A DNA stretch of 64,000 nt from Mastigocoleus testarum BC008 (lineage in GTDB: Bacteria; Cyanobacteriota; Cyanobacteriia; Cyanobacteriales; Nostocaceae). Within the stretch, counting starts at the first letter, position 1, and every line of letters starts with the position of its first letter. This document shows, piece by piece, positions 1-8,487 of the stretch. The stretch covers positions 129,566 to 193,565 of the forward strand of contig NZ_LMTZ01000085.1 in the NCBI RefSeq assembly GCF_001456025.1, in the 5' to 3' direction. Below the pieces are notes generated by a model. That model did not search any database. It was not told where the DNA came from and saw nothing but the letters and a program-made list of their open reading frames with translations. A program made the translations under genes and the position numbers.

Positions 1-391
1 CTTTGCAACTATAAATACTGTCATTTTAAAGATTGGAACAAAAAGTAAGATTTTTTTTGTTTTTATCTTAAAGTTGATGTTATTAAAAATACTATAGATG
101 AAGTATTATTCTTATTGCCCGTCGACATTTATAACTTTAAAAAACTATCTATCTAAGTATTAAGAACGAGATTATTATTGTTATTTTTATTGCCAGTTTA
201 ATAATTGTTTACCAAGGCAGATAAAGCATATATTATGCTTCTAGTTGAGTCAGTGAAAAAATCCTAATTGCGTGATTTATCGTTAATTTTAAGTTGCAGC
301 TTGCTCGTTTGAAATTATCAGAAAATTTGAGTCGCTTGACATTAGCAGCTCATTTTTTAAATGTCATTGTTTTTTAACGGAGTTAGTTTTG
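1..391. other. AT-rich non-coding edge
   Basis: I see no gene here. A TTGACA-like hexamer at 336-341, followed about 16 bases later by a weak TAAATG, could be a promoter for the GTPase gene. A GGAG ribosome binding site lies at 379-382. Anything further upstream is outside the window. Confidence 0.4.
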
Positions 392-943
392 ATGGAAATC
401 TTGCGCCTTATGGTTACAGGAAGTGTAGGTGCTGGAAAAACTAGTTTTATTCGCACCATTAGCGAGATTGACGTTGTTAATACTGACAAAATTAGTACAG
501 ATGAAATCGCAACCTGGAAAGAAACAACTACTGTCGCACTTGACTTTGGGCGTTTAAGTATAAATCCAGAGCGAGCCATTCATTTATATGGTACTCCCGG
601 ACAATTGAGATTTGATTTTATTTGGGATATGTTGATCCAGAAAGCCCAAGCTTATATCTTTCTTGTAGATGCTCACCGTCCTCAAGATTTTCCCTACAGT
701 CGCCGAATTCTTAATTTTATGAATCAAAAAGTGGAAGTTCCTTACTTAATTGGGGTTACCCATAGTGATTGTTCTGATGCTTGTAAGCTTGAAGATATAG
801 CTCTAGCCTTAGGCTTTAATTCAAAAAATACACAACCACCAATGATGTTTGTCAATGCGACAGACAAGGCTTCTATCTTTCCCGTTCTCACTACTTTGCT
901 CGGTCAATTATCCAAATCCTACAGTGAATACTCATTAATCTGA
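392..943 (+). CDS. small Ras-like GTPase (MglA/COG2229 type)
   Basis: A predicted small GTP-binding protein of 183 residues. The N-terminus shows a P-loop (GSVGAGKTS). A G3-like segment, LYGTPGQLRFDF, follows, with Gly where classical Ras proteins have the G3 Asp; this is usual for the bacterial COG2229 group. VTHSD occupies the position of the NKxD guanine-specificity motif. I chose the ATG at 392, nine bases after GGAG, rather than the in-frame TTG three bases earlier. Bacterial GTPases of this kind act as switches in polarity, motility or signalling and are commonly paired with Roadblock/LC7 proteins that act as GAPs or scaffolds. Such a protein is encoded next on the same strand, about 570 bases away. 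The family call is firm; the cellular role is inferred. Confidence 0.85.
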   Translation: MEILRLMVTGSVGAGKTSFIRTISEIDVVNTDKISTDEIATWKETTTVALDFGRLSINPERAIHLYGTPGQLRFDFIWDMLIQKAQAYIFLVDAHRPQDFPYSRRILNFMNQKVEVPYLIGVTHSDCSDACKLEDIALALGFNSKNTQPPMMFVNATDKASIFPVLTTLLGQLSKSYSEYSLI

Positions 944-1512
944 TTTATTGGATCTATATAAATCTGAATTCAAACAGGATTTTAGACAAAATAATACGTA
1001 TAAATTATGTCGTAAACAAAGTACTGTGTGTTACGACATATTTTATATAAAAATATAATTTTATTCACCTCTGGATATTAAATAGAATGCACGCTTGAAA
1101 TCAAGTTTTTTAGAGGCTGATTTAAGCTTTAAACTTCAAACAATTAAAAATCTTAAAATACTATAAAAATAAAATAATTAAAACACTAAAAAATTAAAAA
1201 TTTAACTTGGAAAGCTTGAAGTTTAAAAGGTTGAAATTAAAAAATAAGTTTTCAAAAATTTAAATCTAGAAAATTTAAATAGGTTCCTAAATCTGGTACA
1301 TTAGATTACTAACATAAAGCACTAAAATAATACACATCAAATAATCCCAAAAAAATAATTGATTCAAGTGATTTAAAGTAACCTGGGTTTTGAGTGACAA
1401 ATTTGACTAAATGCCTCGTATCTATGAATAATAATGCTTGCCTAATTCCAAGAATAAACGGATACTCCTGTGATAAAGCTAATAGTTATAGTGTTAAATA
1501 TTTAAGCACTTT
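944..1512. other. AT-rich spacer with terminator
   Basis: This spacer separates the GTPase and Roadblock genes. Apart from a terminator-like hairpin at 1006-1040 it is AT-rich with many short imperfect A-rich repeats (about 1130-1260). I see no coding potential and no obvious promoter. Confidence 0.5.
1006..1040 (+). terminator. Rho-independent terminator after GTPase gene
   Basis: A perfect 10-bp stem (TATGTCGTAA / TTACGACATA) with a 15-base loop is followed by TTTTATATA, 63 bases after the stop codon of the GTPase gene. Confidence 0.65.
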
Positions 1513-2247
1513 ATGCTTTTATCTAAAATTGTCTCCTTATTAAAAAGAATATGTAGCAAAATTTTCACATGGTGGGGAAAATTACTCAACTTATTTAATT
1601 CTAATTCCAAACAAATCAATTCTGAAGCAATCAATCATCAAACAGTTAATTATGAAGACTCAGAATCGGAACAAATAAATTCAGAACAAATAAATTCAGA
1701 ACAAACGAATTCAGGACAAACGAATCAAGAGCAAGAGCAAACAAATAAAGAGCAAATAAATCCAGACCGAGCAGATTCTGAAGCAGTAAATTTAGAAAAA
1801 ATAAATCATTCTCTTACTGAGTCTTTAAAAACTGAAAATCAGCAGGATGAACAAACAATAATTTTACGGGAGAAAAACATGATTAATATTTCGATGTTGC
1901 AAGATACTTTGCAGAATTTTGTTAGCTCTACCCCCGATGTCCAGGGAGTAGCTTTGGTTAGCCCTGATGGTTTATCATTATCTTCTGTTTTACCATCACG
2001 AATGGATGAGGAAAGAACTGCAGCAATGTCTGCATCAATTCTTTCATTGGGAGAACGTATTGGTGGTGAATTAGCCCGTGGAAATGTGGAGCGAATTGTT
2101 GTGGAAGGTGAAAAAGGCTACAGCATGTTAGTTGGGTGTGGTTCGGAAGCAGTTTTATTAGTTTTAGCTAATTCGAGTGCAAAAAAAGGTCTACTATTCT
2201 TAGAGACCAAAAGAGTTGTGACCCAAATTGTTCAATTAATAAGTTAA
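1513..2247 (+). CDS. Roadblock/LC7 domain protein with repeat-rich N-terminal extension
   Basis: A 244-residue protein in two parts. Residues 1-122 are an extension that begins with a hydrophobic/basic segment containing FTWWGKLLNLF and continues with Asn/Gln/Glu-rich repeats built on EQINS/EQTNS. Residues 123-244 are a Roadblock/LC7 domain (DVQGVALVSPDGLSLSS, then a stretch around ERIGGELARG). Members of this family bind small GTPases, so the GTPase encoded upstream is the likely partner. The internal ATG at 1879 has a good GGGAG site (1868-1872) and would give a 122-residue protein, the usual family length, so two isoforms are possible. The repeats in the extension suggest fast-evolving, unstructured sequence. 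The Roadblock call is firm; whether the extension is used is uncertain. Confidence 0.8.
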   Translation: MLLSKIVSLLKRICSKIFTWWGKLLNLFNSNSKQINSEAINHQTVNYEDSESEQINSEQINSEQTNSGQTNQEQEQTNKEQINPDRADSEAVNLEKINHSLTESLKTENQQDEQTIILREKNMINISMLQDTLQNFVSSTPDVQGVALVSPDGLSLSSVLPSRMDEERTAAMSASILSLGERIGGELARGNVERIVVEGEKGYSMLVGCGSEAVLLVLANSSAKKGLLFLETKRVVTQIVQLIS

Positions 2248-2437
2248 CGGGAAGAGAGTTAATTGGGGAATTTTGTTAGTTAACCCAAAAGTAAAATTTT
2301 AATTTTCAATTTTGTTAACGCCTAGTGGATCTGTCTGTTGTAAAGATAGCGTTCGTCTATCAGTGGGACATATTGTGAATTCTGCTGTGCTTATACCCCG
2401 CAATGCTAACGTCATGTTGTAGACATAGGCGCGAACT

Positions 2438-2473
2438 CTTTTGACTTTTGACTTTTGACTTTTAACTTTTGAA
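2438..2473. repeat. Heptanucleotide tandem repeat (STRR-like)
   Basis: About five tandem copies of CTTTTGA with one variant copy (CTTTTAA). Short tandemly repeated heptamers of this kind are common between genes in heterocystous cyanobacteria. Confidence 0.75.
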
Positions 2474-2536
2474 TTTAAATGTGGTGCGTTATTGATAAAA
2501 CCAATAACACACCCAATATTATTGAAAAATTAAATC

Positions 2537-2666
2537 ATATCATGTCCGGTAAAACACTTACGATAAGGTTCGTAGTGGCGCTTGAGCGCCAATATCTTTA
2601 CTATGGCGCTAAAGCGCTACTACAAACAAACATATTTTTTCATAAGTAATTAAGCGGACATGATAT
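2537..2666. mobile_element. MITE-like element with nested inverted repeats
   Basis: Perfect 12-bp terminal inverted repeats (ATATCATGTCCG at 2537-2548, CGGACATGATAT at 2655-2666) bound a 130-bp non-coding unit. Inside lies a second inverted pair of about 20 bp (GTAGTGGCGCTTGAGCGCCA against its near-complement, 3 mismatches), so transcripts would fold into a long hairpin. There is no transposase inside. A TIR-like GGACATGATAT recurs alone near 7357. Confidence 0.6.
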
Positions 2667-2714
2667 CATTGGAAATTACTTGGAAAATTACTTGGAAAAT
2701 TTGTTGAGAAATTA

Positions 2715-3119
2715 CTAAATCGCAACCAAAGGTATTGGTTCCCAAACTTCACCATACTTCTTGCGTAAACTTTCCCAAGCTTCAACTTGACCCGGTTCAT
2801 ATTCACCTGGTTTACCCCATTGCAAAAATGCACTCAAAGCAGGTTCTTCTTTATCATTCAGAAAACGGATTGCATAAGTGGTAAAGTTACCCCGTTTTGC
2901 TTCACCCGTTTCAAACTTCACTTTAACAATTTTGTCCATATTCAAGTGAAATTCGAAACCTTCCGTATGCATATTCGCATATTTACCCTTGGGTAGTTCG
3001 GCATAAAAGATTTTTTCTAATTTACCCCGTGCTTCTAAAACAGCAGCACTACTAGTAACAATCAGACGCAGAGTACCCAGCTTATCACAAGCTTCAAGAA
3101 AATCTTTGAGTGTAGTCAT
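2715..3119 (-). CDS. ChuX/HutX-like heme-binding family protein
   Basis: A 134-residue soluble protein starting MTTLKDFLEACDKLGTLRL. It lacks a signal peptide and membrane segments. The sequence, including ELPKGKYANMHTEGFEFHLN and LQWGKPGEYEPGQVEAW, resembles a conserved cyanobacterial family that I recall being annotated ChuX/HutX heme-utilisation-like; this is family memory, not a search. The open frame reaches further upstream to 3206, into the 3' end of phoH, but the ATG at 3119 gives the compact family length. The gene starts 25 bases after the phoH stop codon on the same strand, so it is probably co-transcribed with phoH. Heme binding is not demonstrated by any residue I can point to. 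Confidence 0.6.
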   Translation of the reverse strand: MTTLKDFLEACDKLGTLRLIVTSSAAVLEARGKLEKIFYAELPKGKYANMHTEGFEFHLNMDKIVKVKFETGEAKRGNFTTYAIRFLNDKEEPALSAFLQWGKPGEYEPGQVEAWESLRKKYGEVWEPIPLVAI

Positions 3120-3144
3120 TACGATCGCAATTATTGAGTAATAA

Positions 3145-4101
3145 TTATTTTTCGTGTCTTTCGTATGCTGCCACAATACGCTGAACAAGGGGATGGCGTA
3201 CAACATCTTTTTGAGAAAATTCGCAAAAGCTAATTCCTTCTACATTTTTTAAGATTCTTACTGCGGTCATCAACCCCGATTCCTGATGCATGGGTAGATC
3301 GGTTTGTGTCATGTCACCTGTAACTACCATCCGGGAACGGAAACCCAAACGGGTCAAAACCATTTTCATTTGGGACGGAGTTGTATTCTGAGCTTCGTCA
3401 ACAATAACAAAAGCATTACTTAGGGTACGTCCGCGCATGTAAGCTAAGGGAGCAACCTCAATTACACCTCTCTCCATCAAAGAAGGTAATTTATCTGCTC
3501 CAATGAATTCGTTGATTGCATCGTACAACGGACGAAGATAGGGGTTGATTTTCTCTTGTAAGTCCCCTGGTAAAAATCCTAGTTTTTCCCCTGCTTCTAC
3601 TGCAGGACGAGTTAAAATAATTTTCTCGTATTCATTTTTGAGTAATGCTTGAACAGCAACAACTACCGCTAAAAAGGTTTTCCCGGTTCCAGCAGGACCA
3701 ACACAAAATGTTAGATCTTGCTTTCGCATAGCTTCGATGTATTTTCGCTGACGAAAAGTTTTTGCTCGAACCTGTTCGCCCCTACGGGTCTTCGCTAATA
3801 TATCCTTCTGGAGCTGTTGTAAATCATCTTCCCGATTGGTATCCAGAGCTTGACGAGCCGTTAAAATATCGGAACTGGAAATGTTATCCCCCTTGCTCCA
3901 AAGTTCTTCAAGCGATCGCACTAATCGATAAGCCAGATCTGTTTGCTTTTCAGTACCGCTAATATGCAAATCTTTACCACGTAATACCAAGCTAGCCCCT
4001 GTTTGTTGGGATAAAAGCTTGAGATTTGCGTCCTGACTTCCCGATAAAGCTATGGCGCTGGAAATATCTGGTAGTTCAATTTGTTTTATGGCATTTGCCA
4101 T
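3145..4101 (-). CDS. PhoH family ATPase
   Basis: A 318-residue PhoH-like protein, a cytoplasmic P-loop ATPase of the helicase-related superfamily linked to RNA metabolism. An N-terminal KH-like segment (about residues 25-70, GASLVLRGKDLHISG) precedes the ATPase core. The Walker A motif GPAGTGKT is at residues 135-142 and Walker B is FVIVDEAQNTT. The length is normal for the family. A terminator-like hairpin (4561-4590) separates it from the rpsP/KH genes upstream, so it probably has its own promoter in 4102-4560. Neighbourhood with rpsP, a KH protein and ffh fits an RNA/ribosome role. The family call is strong; the exact substrate is not known. Confidence 0.9.
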   Translation of the reverse strand: MANAIKQIELPDISSAIALSGSQDANLKLLSQQTGASLVLRGKDLHISGTEKQTDLAYRLVRSLEELWSKGDNISSSDILTARQALDTNREDDLQQLQKDILAKTRRGEQVRAKTFRQRKYIEAMRKQDLTFCVGPAGTGKTFLAVVVAVQALLKNEYEKIILTRPAVEAGEKLGFLPGDLQEKINPYLRPLYDAINEFIGADKLPSLMERGVIEVAPLAYMRGRTLSNAFVIVDEAQNTTPSQMKMVLTRLGFRSRMVVTGDMTQTDLPMHQESGLMTAVRILKNVEGISFCEFSQKDVVRHPLVQRIVAAYERHEK

Positions 4102-4627
4102 CGTATACTTACTTGATTAGTAAAATTTTAACTTAACTGTAAAAAATAGTAATAGATAGAGAGATTGCCAGTGTTTAAACTTTTTTCGCTCTAAATATAG
4201 CTGTTTTCAGTATATTAAACCAGCTACCAACACAGTCAACCAAATGTTTTTTGAGTAGTGACTATCGCATTTTACTCGCTGCAGTGCCAAGACGACCCAT
4301 ATGTTTTACTTTGTTTAAATCATAAGCATTTGTTTAAATCATAAGCAAACAACACATAAGCAAAAGACAAAAAACATCTTCTAGTACTAATGTAATATAT
4401 TGTAATGTGTGTGTAGTATAGATGTAAAGGACTTTTAAGTTTCTCCCAGGAAAAGTGGTAAAAGAAATAAGAACAAACAACCCATTCTTTTAATTAACTG
4501 CTGCTAACCCCTGTTCCTTTCTTACAAAAAAATATCTTATCAGGAGTAATAAACCAAAGTGGGCAGTTCCGTACCATTAGGAACTGCCCTTATAAGTTAA
4601 CAGTAGTTATCCATTCAATTTGGAAAG
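4102..4627. other. Spacer upstream of phoH
   Basis: Contains the terminator-like hairpin at 4561-4590 and, at about 4310-4365, a short direct repeat built on TTTAAATCATAAGCA. The phoH promoter should lie here but no clear -35/-10 pair stands out. No gene is seen. Confidence 0.4.
4561..4590 (-). terminator. Terminator after the rpsP-KH genes
   Basis: A perfect 10-bp stem (GGGCAGTTCC / GGAACTGCCC) with a 9-base loop lies about 40 bases past the stop of the KH gene. On the minus strand it is followed by ACTTTGGTTTATT, a moderately T-rich tail. Confidence 0.65.
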
Positions 4628-5068
4628 CTAGCGGAAGCGTGTTCTAGAAACCGGTCGCGAGACATTTCCACGTCTTTCCCTTGACTTTGGCGGAGGTAAT
4701 CTCATCCGCCCATTTCCTTCTTCATTTCCGGATAAACTATCTCGATCCCCAATTGTACTACCGTAGATGTCGAAATATACAGAATGTCCAGCGGCTTCTG
4801 CTGCAGCTGCGACTACAGTGCGAATTGCCTGAATATTCCGTCCCCCACGACCGAAAATTTTACCTTTATCTGTATTATCAAAGGCGATACGAATCCATGC
4901 CCGCTTTCTGCGGCTGCCAGAAAGTTCACAATCTACACTCAAAGATTCTGCTGAGTCTAAAAATGGCTGCATCAAATAACGTACCAATCCTACGTAGTCA
5001 GGATTTTTTCTGGGGTATTTAATTTCATTCTTAGGATACGGATGTTGCACTGACCTGTTCGAAAACAT
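4628..5068 (-). CDS. KH domain RNA-binding protein (KhpA-like)
   Basis: A 146-residue protein with a single KH domain. The KH core is [34 protein letters not shown] (quoted here as its span, about residues 61-94), with the RNA-contacting GRGG loop. The C-terminal tail is Arg/Ser-rich ([18 protein letters not shown]), longer than in compact KhpA proteins of about 80 residues. The gene follows rpsP and its ATG at 5068 overlaps the end of rpsP by 38 bases, suggesting coupled translation; an in-frame GTG at 5050 would shorten the overlap. The ffh-rpsP-KH order is a well-known conserved arrangement. The KH domain is clear. A role in ribosome or RNA maturation is inferred from neighbours. Confidence 0.85.
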   Translation of the reverse strand: MFSNRSVQHPYPKNEIKYPRKNPDYVGLVRYLMQPFLDSAESLSVDCELSGSRRKRAWIRIAFDNTDKGKIFGRGGRNIQAIRTVVAAAAEAAGHSVYFDIYGSTIGDRDSLSGNEEGNGRMRLPPPKSRERRGNVSRPVSRTRFR

Positions 5069-5291
5069 TCTGTTTTTCCAAGATGCGACGCACGGTATCA
5101 GTTGGTTGAGCCCCTTGCTGCAATCGCTTGACTATATTGGGTACATCTAATTTAACTTCGTCGGTTCTGGGGTTATAAAATCCCAATTCCTCTAGCGGGC
5201 GACCATCACGACGAGCAAGACTGTTAATCGCGATAATGCGGTAACTTACTTCTCGTTTTTTACCATATCGCTTCAAACGCAATTTAATCAT
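5031..5291 (-). CDS. rpsP: 30S ribosomal protein S16
   Basis: An 86-residue S16 starting [19 protein letters not shown] and containing the typical [12 protein letters not shown] segment. S16 is a small-subunit assembly protein. Upstream on the minus strand an AGGAG at 5312-5308 sits 16 bases from this ATG, further than usual. Between them is a five-codon frame (ATG at 5305-5303, ending in a TGA that overlaps the rpsP ATG as ATGA), which could couple translation. Downstream the KH gene overlaps its 3' end. Identity is certain from sequence and context. Confidence 0.97.
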   Translation of the reverse strand: MIKLRLKRYGKKREVSYRIIAINSLARRDGRPLEELGFYNPRTDEVKLDVPNIVKRLQQGAQPTDTVRRILEKQNVFEQVSATSVS

Positions 5292-5589
5292 GGTTGAGAA
5301 AACATTACTCCTGTTCTTAAAGTATCAACTCTTTAGAAATACATATCCAGAAATATGATACTAGAATGCTAATTCTAGCACCTGCCAGCATGAACTGCTA
5401 TTCGTCTTTACCTTGTGAGCTTACTTATGGGCTGTATTAAGCCTAAACGATATAATGCACCAACAGCAAAGCCAATTATGGGGCGATCTGCCATTTCTGA
5501 TTGAGCAAATCATCAATCATTTATTAATAACCATTCGTTAATAACCATTTGTTAATAACTGATAGCGATCGCCGATCCGTAAGCGATAC

Positions 5590-7047
5590 CTACAGGGTAC
5601 CGAAACCTTTTTTCTTTTTGACTTTCTTGGACTTCTTCTTGGTTCCACCTCCCCCGGGATGACCTCGCCATCCAGGGGCTGAAGGACGACCTTGTGCAGC
5701 TAATGGATTTCCTCCACCACCGCCAAACATTCCGTCCATTCCAGGAAAGCGACCTTGTCCCATTTGCTGCATCATACTACGCATTCTTTGAAAGTCGCTT
5801 ACCAATTTGCCAACGTCAGATTCTTTATAACCACTTCCTCTGGCAATTCTGCGCCTACGACTAGGAGAACTGGAAAGTAAATCTGGATTTTTTCTTTCCT
5901 GTACGGTCATGGACCGAATCATAGATTCACAACGTTTTAGTTGGGTTTCTCCTTTTTCGAGTTGATCGTTGGTAAGTTTGTTCATCCCGGGAATCATTTT
6001 CATGATACCGCCCAGAGAACCCATATTCTTTAATAGTTTTAGCTGCTTGAGAAAATCAGTGAAGTCAAACTTCGCTTCCAGGATTTTCTCCTGCATTTTT
6101 TCCGCATCGGCGAGATCCATTTCTTCCTGGGCTTTTTCCACCAGGGTTAAAACATCCCCCATGCCCAAAATTCGCGATGCAATCCGCTCGGGATAAAATG
6201 GTTGGAGCGCTTCGACTTTTTCTCCAACACCAACAAACTTAATTGGTTGTCCAGAAATTTTTCGGACAGATAAAGCAGCACCACCCCTACTATCACCATC
6301 CATTTTGGTGAGTATTGCCCCGGTAATCCCAATTTGCTCGTGGAAAGTATGGGTCAGAGTTGCAGCTTCTTGACCAGTCATGGAATCTACAACCAGTAAA
6401 ACCTCATTGGGTTGAACGGTTTCCTTAATGGTGGCTAACTCCGCCATCATATCCGTATCAATTTGTAGTCGCCCAGCAGTATCAATAATTACTGTATCAA
6501 TTCCATCTGCTTTGGCACGTTCTACACCCTGTCGGGCAATTTCTACGGGATTTGCGTCACTTCCTAATTCGAACACAGGTACTTCTATTTGCTTACCCAG
6601 AGTTATTAACTGGTCAATAGCCGCTGGACGATAAACGTCTGTCGCGACCATTAAGCAACTGCGCTCTAGTTTTCGTAAGTGTAAAGCTAGCTTTGCTGTG
6701 GCAGTAGTTTTACCCGTACCCTGCAACCCAGCCATCAACACAACCGTTGGTGATGTTTCAGCTTCCGCTAAGGGGACATTAACATCTCCCATCACCTCTA
6801 TTAATTGTTCGTGAACAATTTTCACAAACTGCTGGTCTGGTCGAACCCCAGAAATTACCTCAGCACCTAGGGCTTTAGTTTCAACTTCAGAAACAAAATC
6901 TTTAACTACCTGGAGATTAACATCAGCTTCCAACAAAGCGCGGCGAACTTCGCGCAAAGCATCTTGAATATTGGATTGGCTAATTTTGTCTTGTCCCCGT
7001 AGTTTCTTCCAGGCACCTTCTAAGCGGTCAGCAAGTGCATCAAACAT
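5590..7047 (-). CDS. ffh: Signal recognition particle protein Ffh (SRP54)
   Basis: A 485-residue SRP GTPase, which binds 4.5S/SRP RNA and signal sequences of nascent membrane proteins and docks with FtsY. The N-terminal four-helix region starts MFDALADRLEGAWKKLRGQ. The G domain shows GLQGTGKTT (P-loop), DTAGR and TKMDGD. The Met-rich M domain includes KNMGSLGGIMKMIPGM and RMRSMMQQMGQGRFPGM. The tail is Gly-rich then Lys-rich (TKKKSKKVKKKKGFGTL), as usual in cyanobacteria. It is the first gene of the minus-strand ffh-rpsP-KH series, about 300 bases upstream of rpsP. Confidence 0.97.
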   Translation of the reverse strand: MFDALADRLEGAWKKLRGQDKISQSNIQDALREVRRALLEADVNLQVVKDFVSEVETKALGAEVISGVRPDQQFVKIVHEQLIEVMGDVNVPLAEAETSPTVVLMAGLQGTGKTTATAKLALHLRKLERSCLMVATDVYRPAAIDQLITLGKQIEVPVFELGSDANPVEIARQGVERAKADGIDTVIIDTAGRLQIDTDMMAELATIKETVQPNEVLLVVDSMTGQEAATLTHTFHEQIGITGAILTKMDGDSRGGAALSVRKISGQPIKFVGVGEKVEALQPFYPERIASRILGMGDVLTLVEKAQEEMDLADAEKMQEKILEAKFDFTDFLKQLKLLKNMGSLGGIMKMIPGMNKLTNDQLEKGETQLKRCESMIRSMTVQERKNPDLLSSSPSRRRRIARGSGYKESDVGKLVSDFQRMRSMMQQMGQGRFPGMDGMFGGGGGNPLAAQGRPSAPGWRGHPGGGGTKKKSKKVKKKKGFGTL

Positions 7048-8487
7048 AATTTCTCTACAAGTACTTAGGCAGCATTAAGGAGTGTTTATAGGATTCGTTT
7101 GCTTTTTGAACTTTATATATCAATATAATTGGGAAATGCAATTATCTTTTCCAATTACAGATTTAAAAGTACCCTTGGCGCTCGCGCTCCTATTTAGCAG
7201 TTGTTTTTTTCGCATCTTTAGTACGCTATTTACCAGCTTAATCCTTTTCATCACGACTTTAGATGATGCTTGAAAACAGCCGTATTTTCATTGAAGATTA
7301 CTTATTCTAATCTGTAGTTTTTCTTTGCTCGTCGAAAATAGTATATGATTTGTAACTGGACATGATATTTAAATAATTAATATTTTTTATATGATTTCAC
7401 TTGGTGAAGTAAATAATATCTGTTATTTGTATACGTTGATAAATAATTTGCTGTAGATACCAGGGCTGTTTGATGGTATTATACTATCTGCGGTGCATGA
7501 GTTAAGTTACGTACTACAAAGCTTAAATACTAAACTTTCGAGTAAGTTTTTGATTAGCATAAACCCTGAGCAGTGAAAATTAATATAGTACGGGAAACTT
7601 TTTGCAATAGTAAATGTGGGTAATCGTTTATTTTGAATAAGAATTTTGAGTTTGAATAAGAAAGTTCTAATTCAGAGCTGAATTTCCCTGTCTAATTGTA
7701 CTGACCTACTTTTCTGACTCAAATAAAATGTATAGTTCCATATCCCAAGTACGAGTATTTTTGCAGACAAAAGTTTAGTTGGATTTTAGTATAGCAGTCG
7801 CTATAATTTTTAGGACATTTTTCTGTTCCCTGTTCCTTGTTCCCTGTTTTGGTTAGCATTCCCACCCTGCGGGGTGGCTGCGCCGAGTCTGACCGCTGTT
7901 CCCTTTAGACAAATTAAACCAAAGCTATGATGTCCTAAACCAGGTGTCTGTTGCTGTAAGTACATATTTATGTGTGATTTGCACATTTATCTGTGATTTA
8001 CTTAGCTACAAGTTATTGAAGTATTTTTTTATATACCCAGATGTTTTGCCCGAATCTGCGGTATCTAGAATAAATTAGACTAACTTGTCTATATCCCAGA
8101 ACATTATATGTAGATGAATTGTGTAGATGAATTTATCTTGATTAATTCATAAATAATAAGTTCATATTGATGAATCGATCTTGACAATTTTTCCAACTAT
8201 AAACAGCTTCATTTAATGAAGGTGAGCATCACACAATTGTTATTTATGCACTTTTGTTTTACGCTCATAATTTTTTATTTTTCAGGAATTAGATAATTCA
8301 ATCTTGGATTTAAAAGTATATTGAGTAGCAAATGTAAAAACGAGTGAATTTTTACACTCAGAATCGGAACTATCTGTTAGATTTTAACTGCTAATCAACT
8401 AAGTAGTGTATTTTGTCAACCGCAGTATTTTATTGCTTTGAGTGGCGACTGAAGAGAACCTGAGTAGTGTAAAGGAGTTATAGTGGC
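7048..8487. other. Long gene-free region with repeat elements
   Basis: About 1.4 kb between divergent ffh and the pentapeptide-repeat gene. A lone TIR-like sequence GGACATGATAT occurs near 7357. A GC-richer 131-bp element with inverted ends lies at 7809-7939. The rest is AT-rich, and no open frame looks like a real protein. The promoter of the pentapeptide-repeat gene should be in the last few hundred bases. Confidence 0.5.
7809..7939. mobile_element. MITE-like 131-bp element
   Basis: Perfect 10-bp terminal inverted repeats (TTTAGGACAT at 7809-7818, ATGTCCTAAA at 7930-7939) bound a unit. Inside are TGTTCC-type short repeats and a GC-rich core (CCCTGCGGGGTGGCTGCGCC). A related but rearranged copy lacking the second end lies at about 52431-52560. 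No coding sequence is inside. Confidence 0.5.

Larger units (their letters stand above)
2248..2714. other. Repeat-rich spacer
   Basis: A spacer between convergent genes. It holds a heptanucleotide tandem repeat at 2438-2473 and a 130-bp inverted-repeat element at 2537-2666. I see no gene. Confidence 0.5.

Noticed and set aside
3120..3206. N-terminal extension of the ChuX/HutX-like protein
   Set aside because: Overlaps the end of phoH and would add a hydrophobic stretch absent from the compact family; the ATG at 3119 is preferred.
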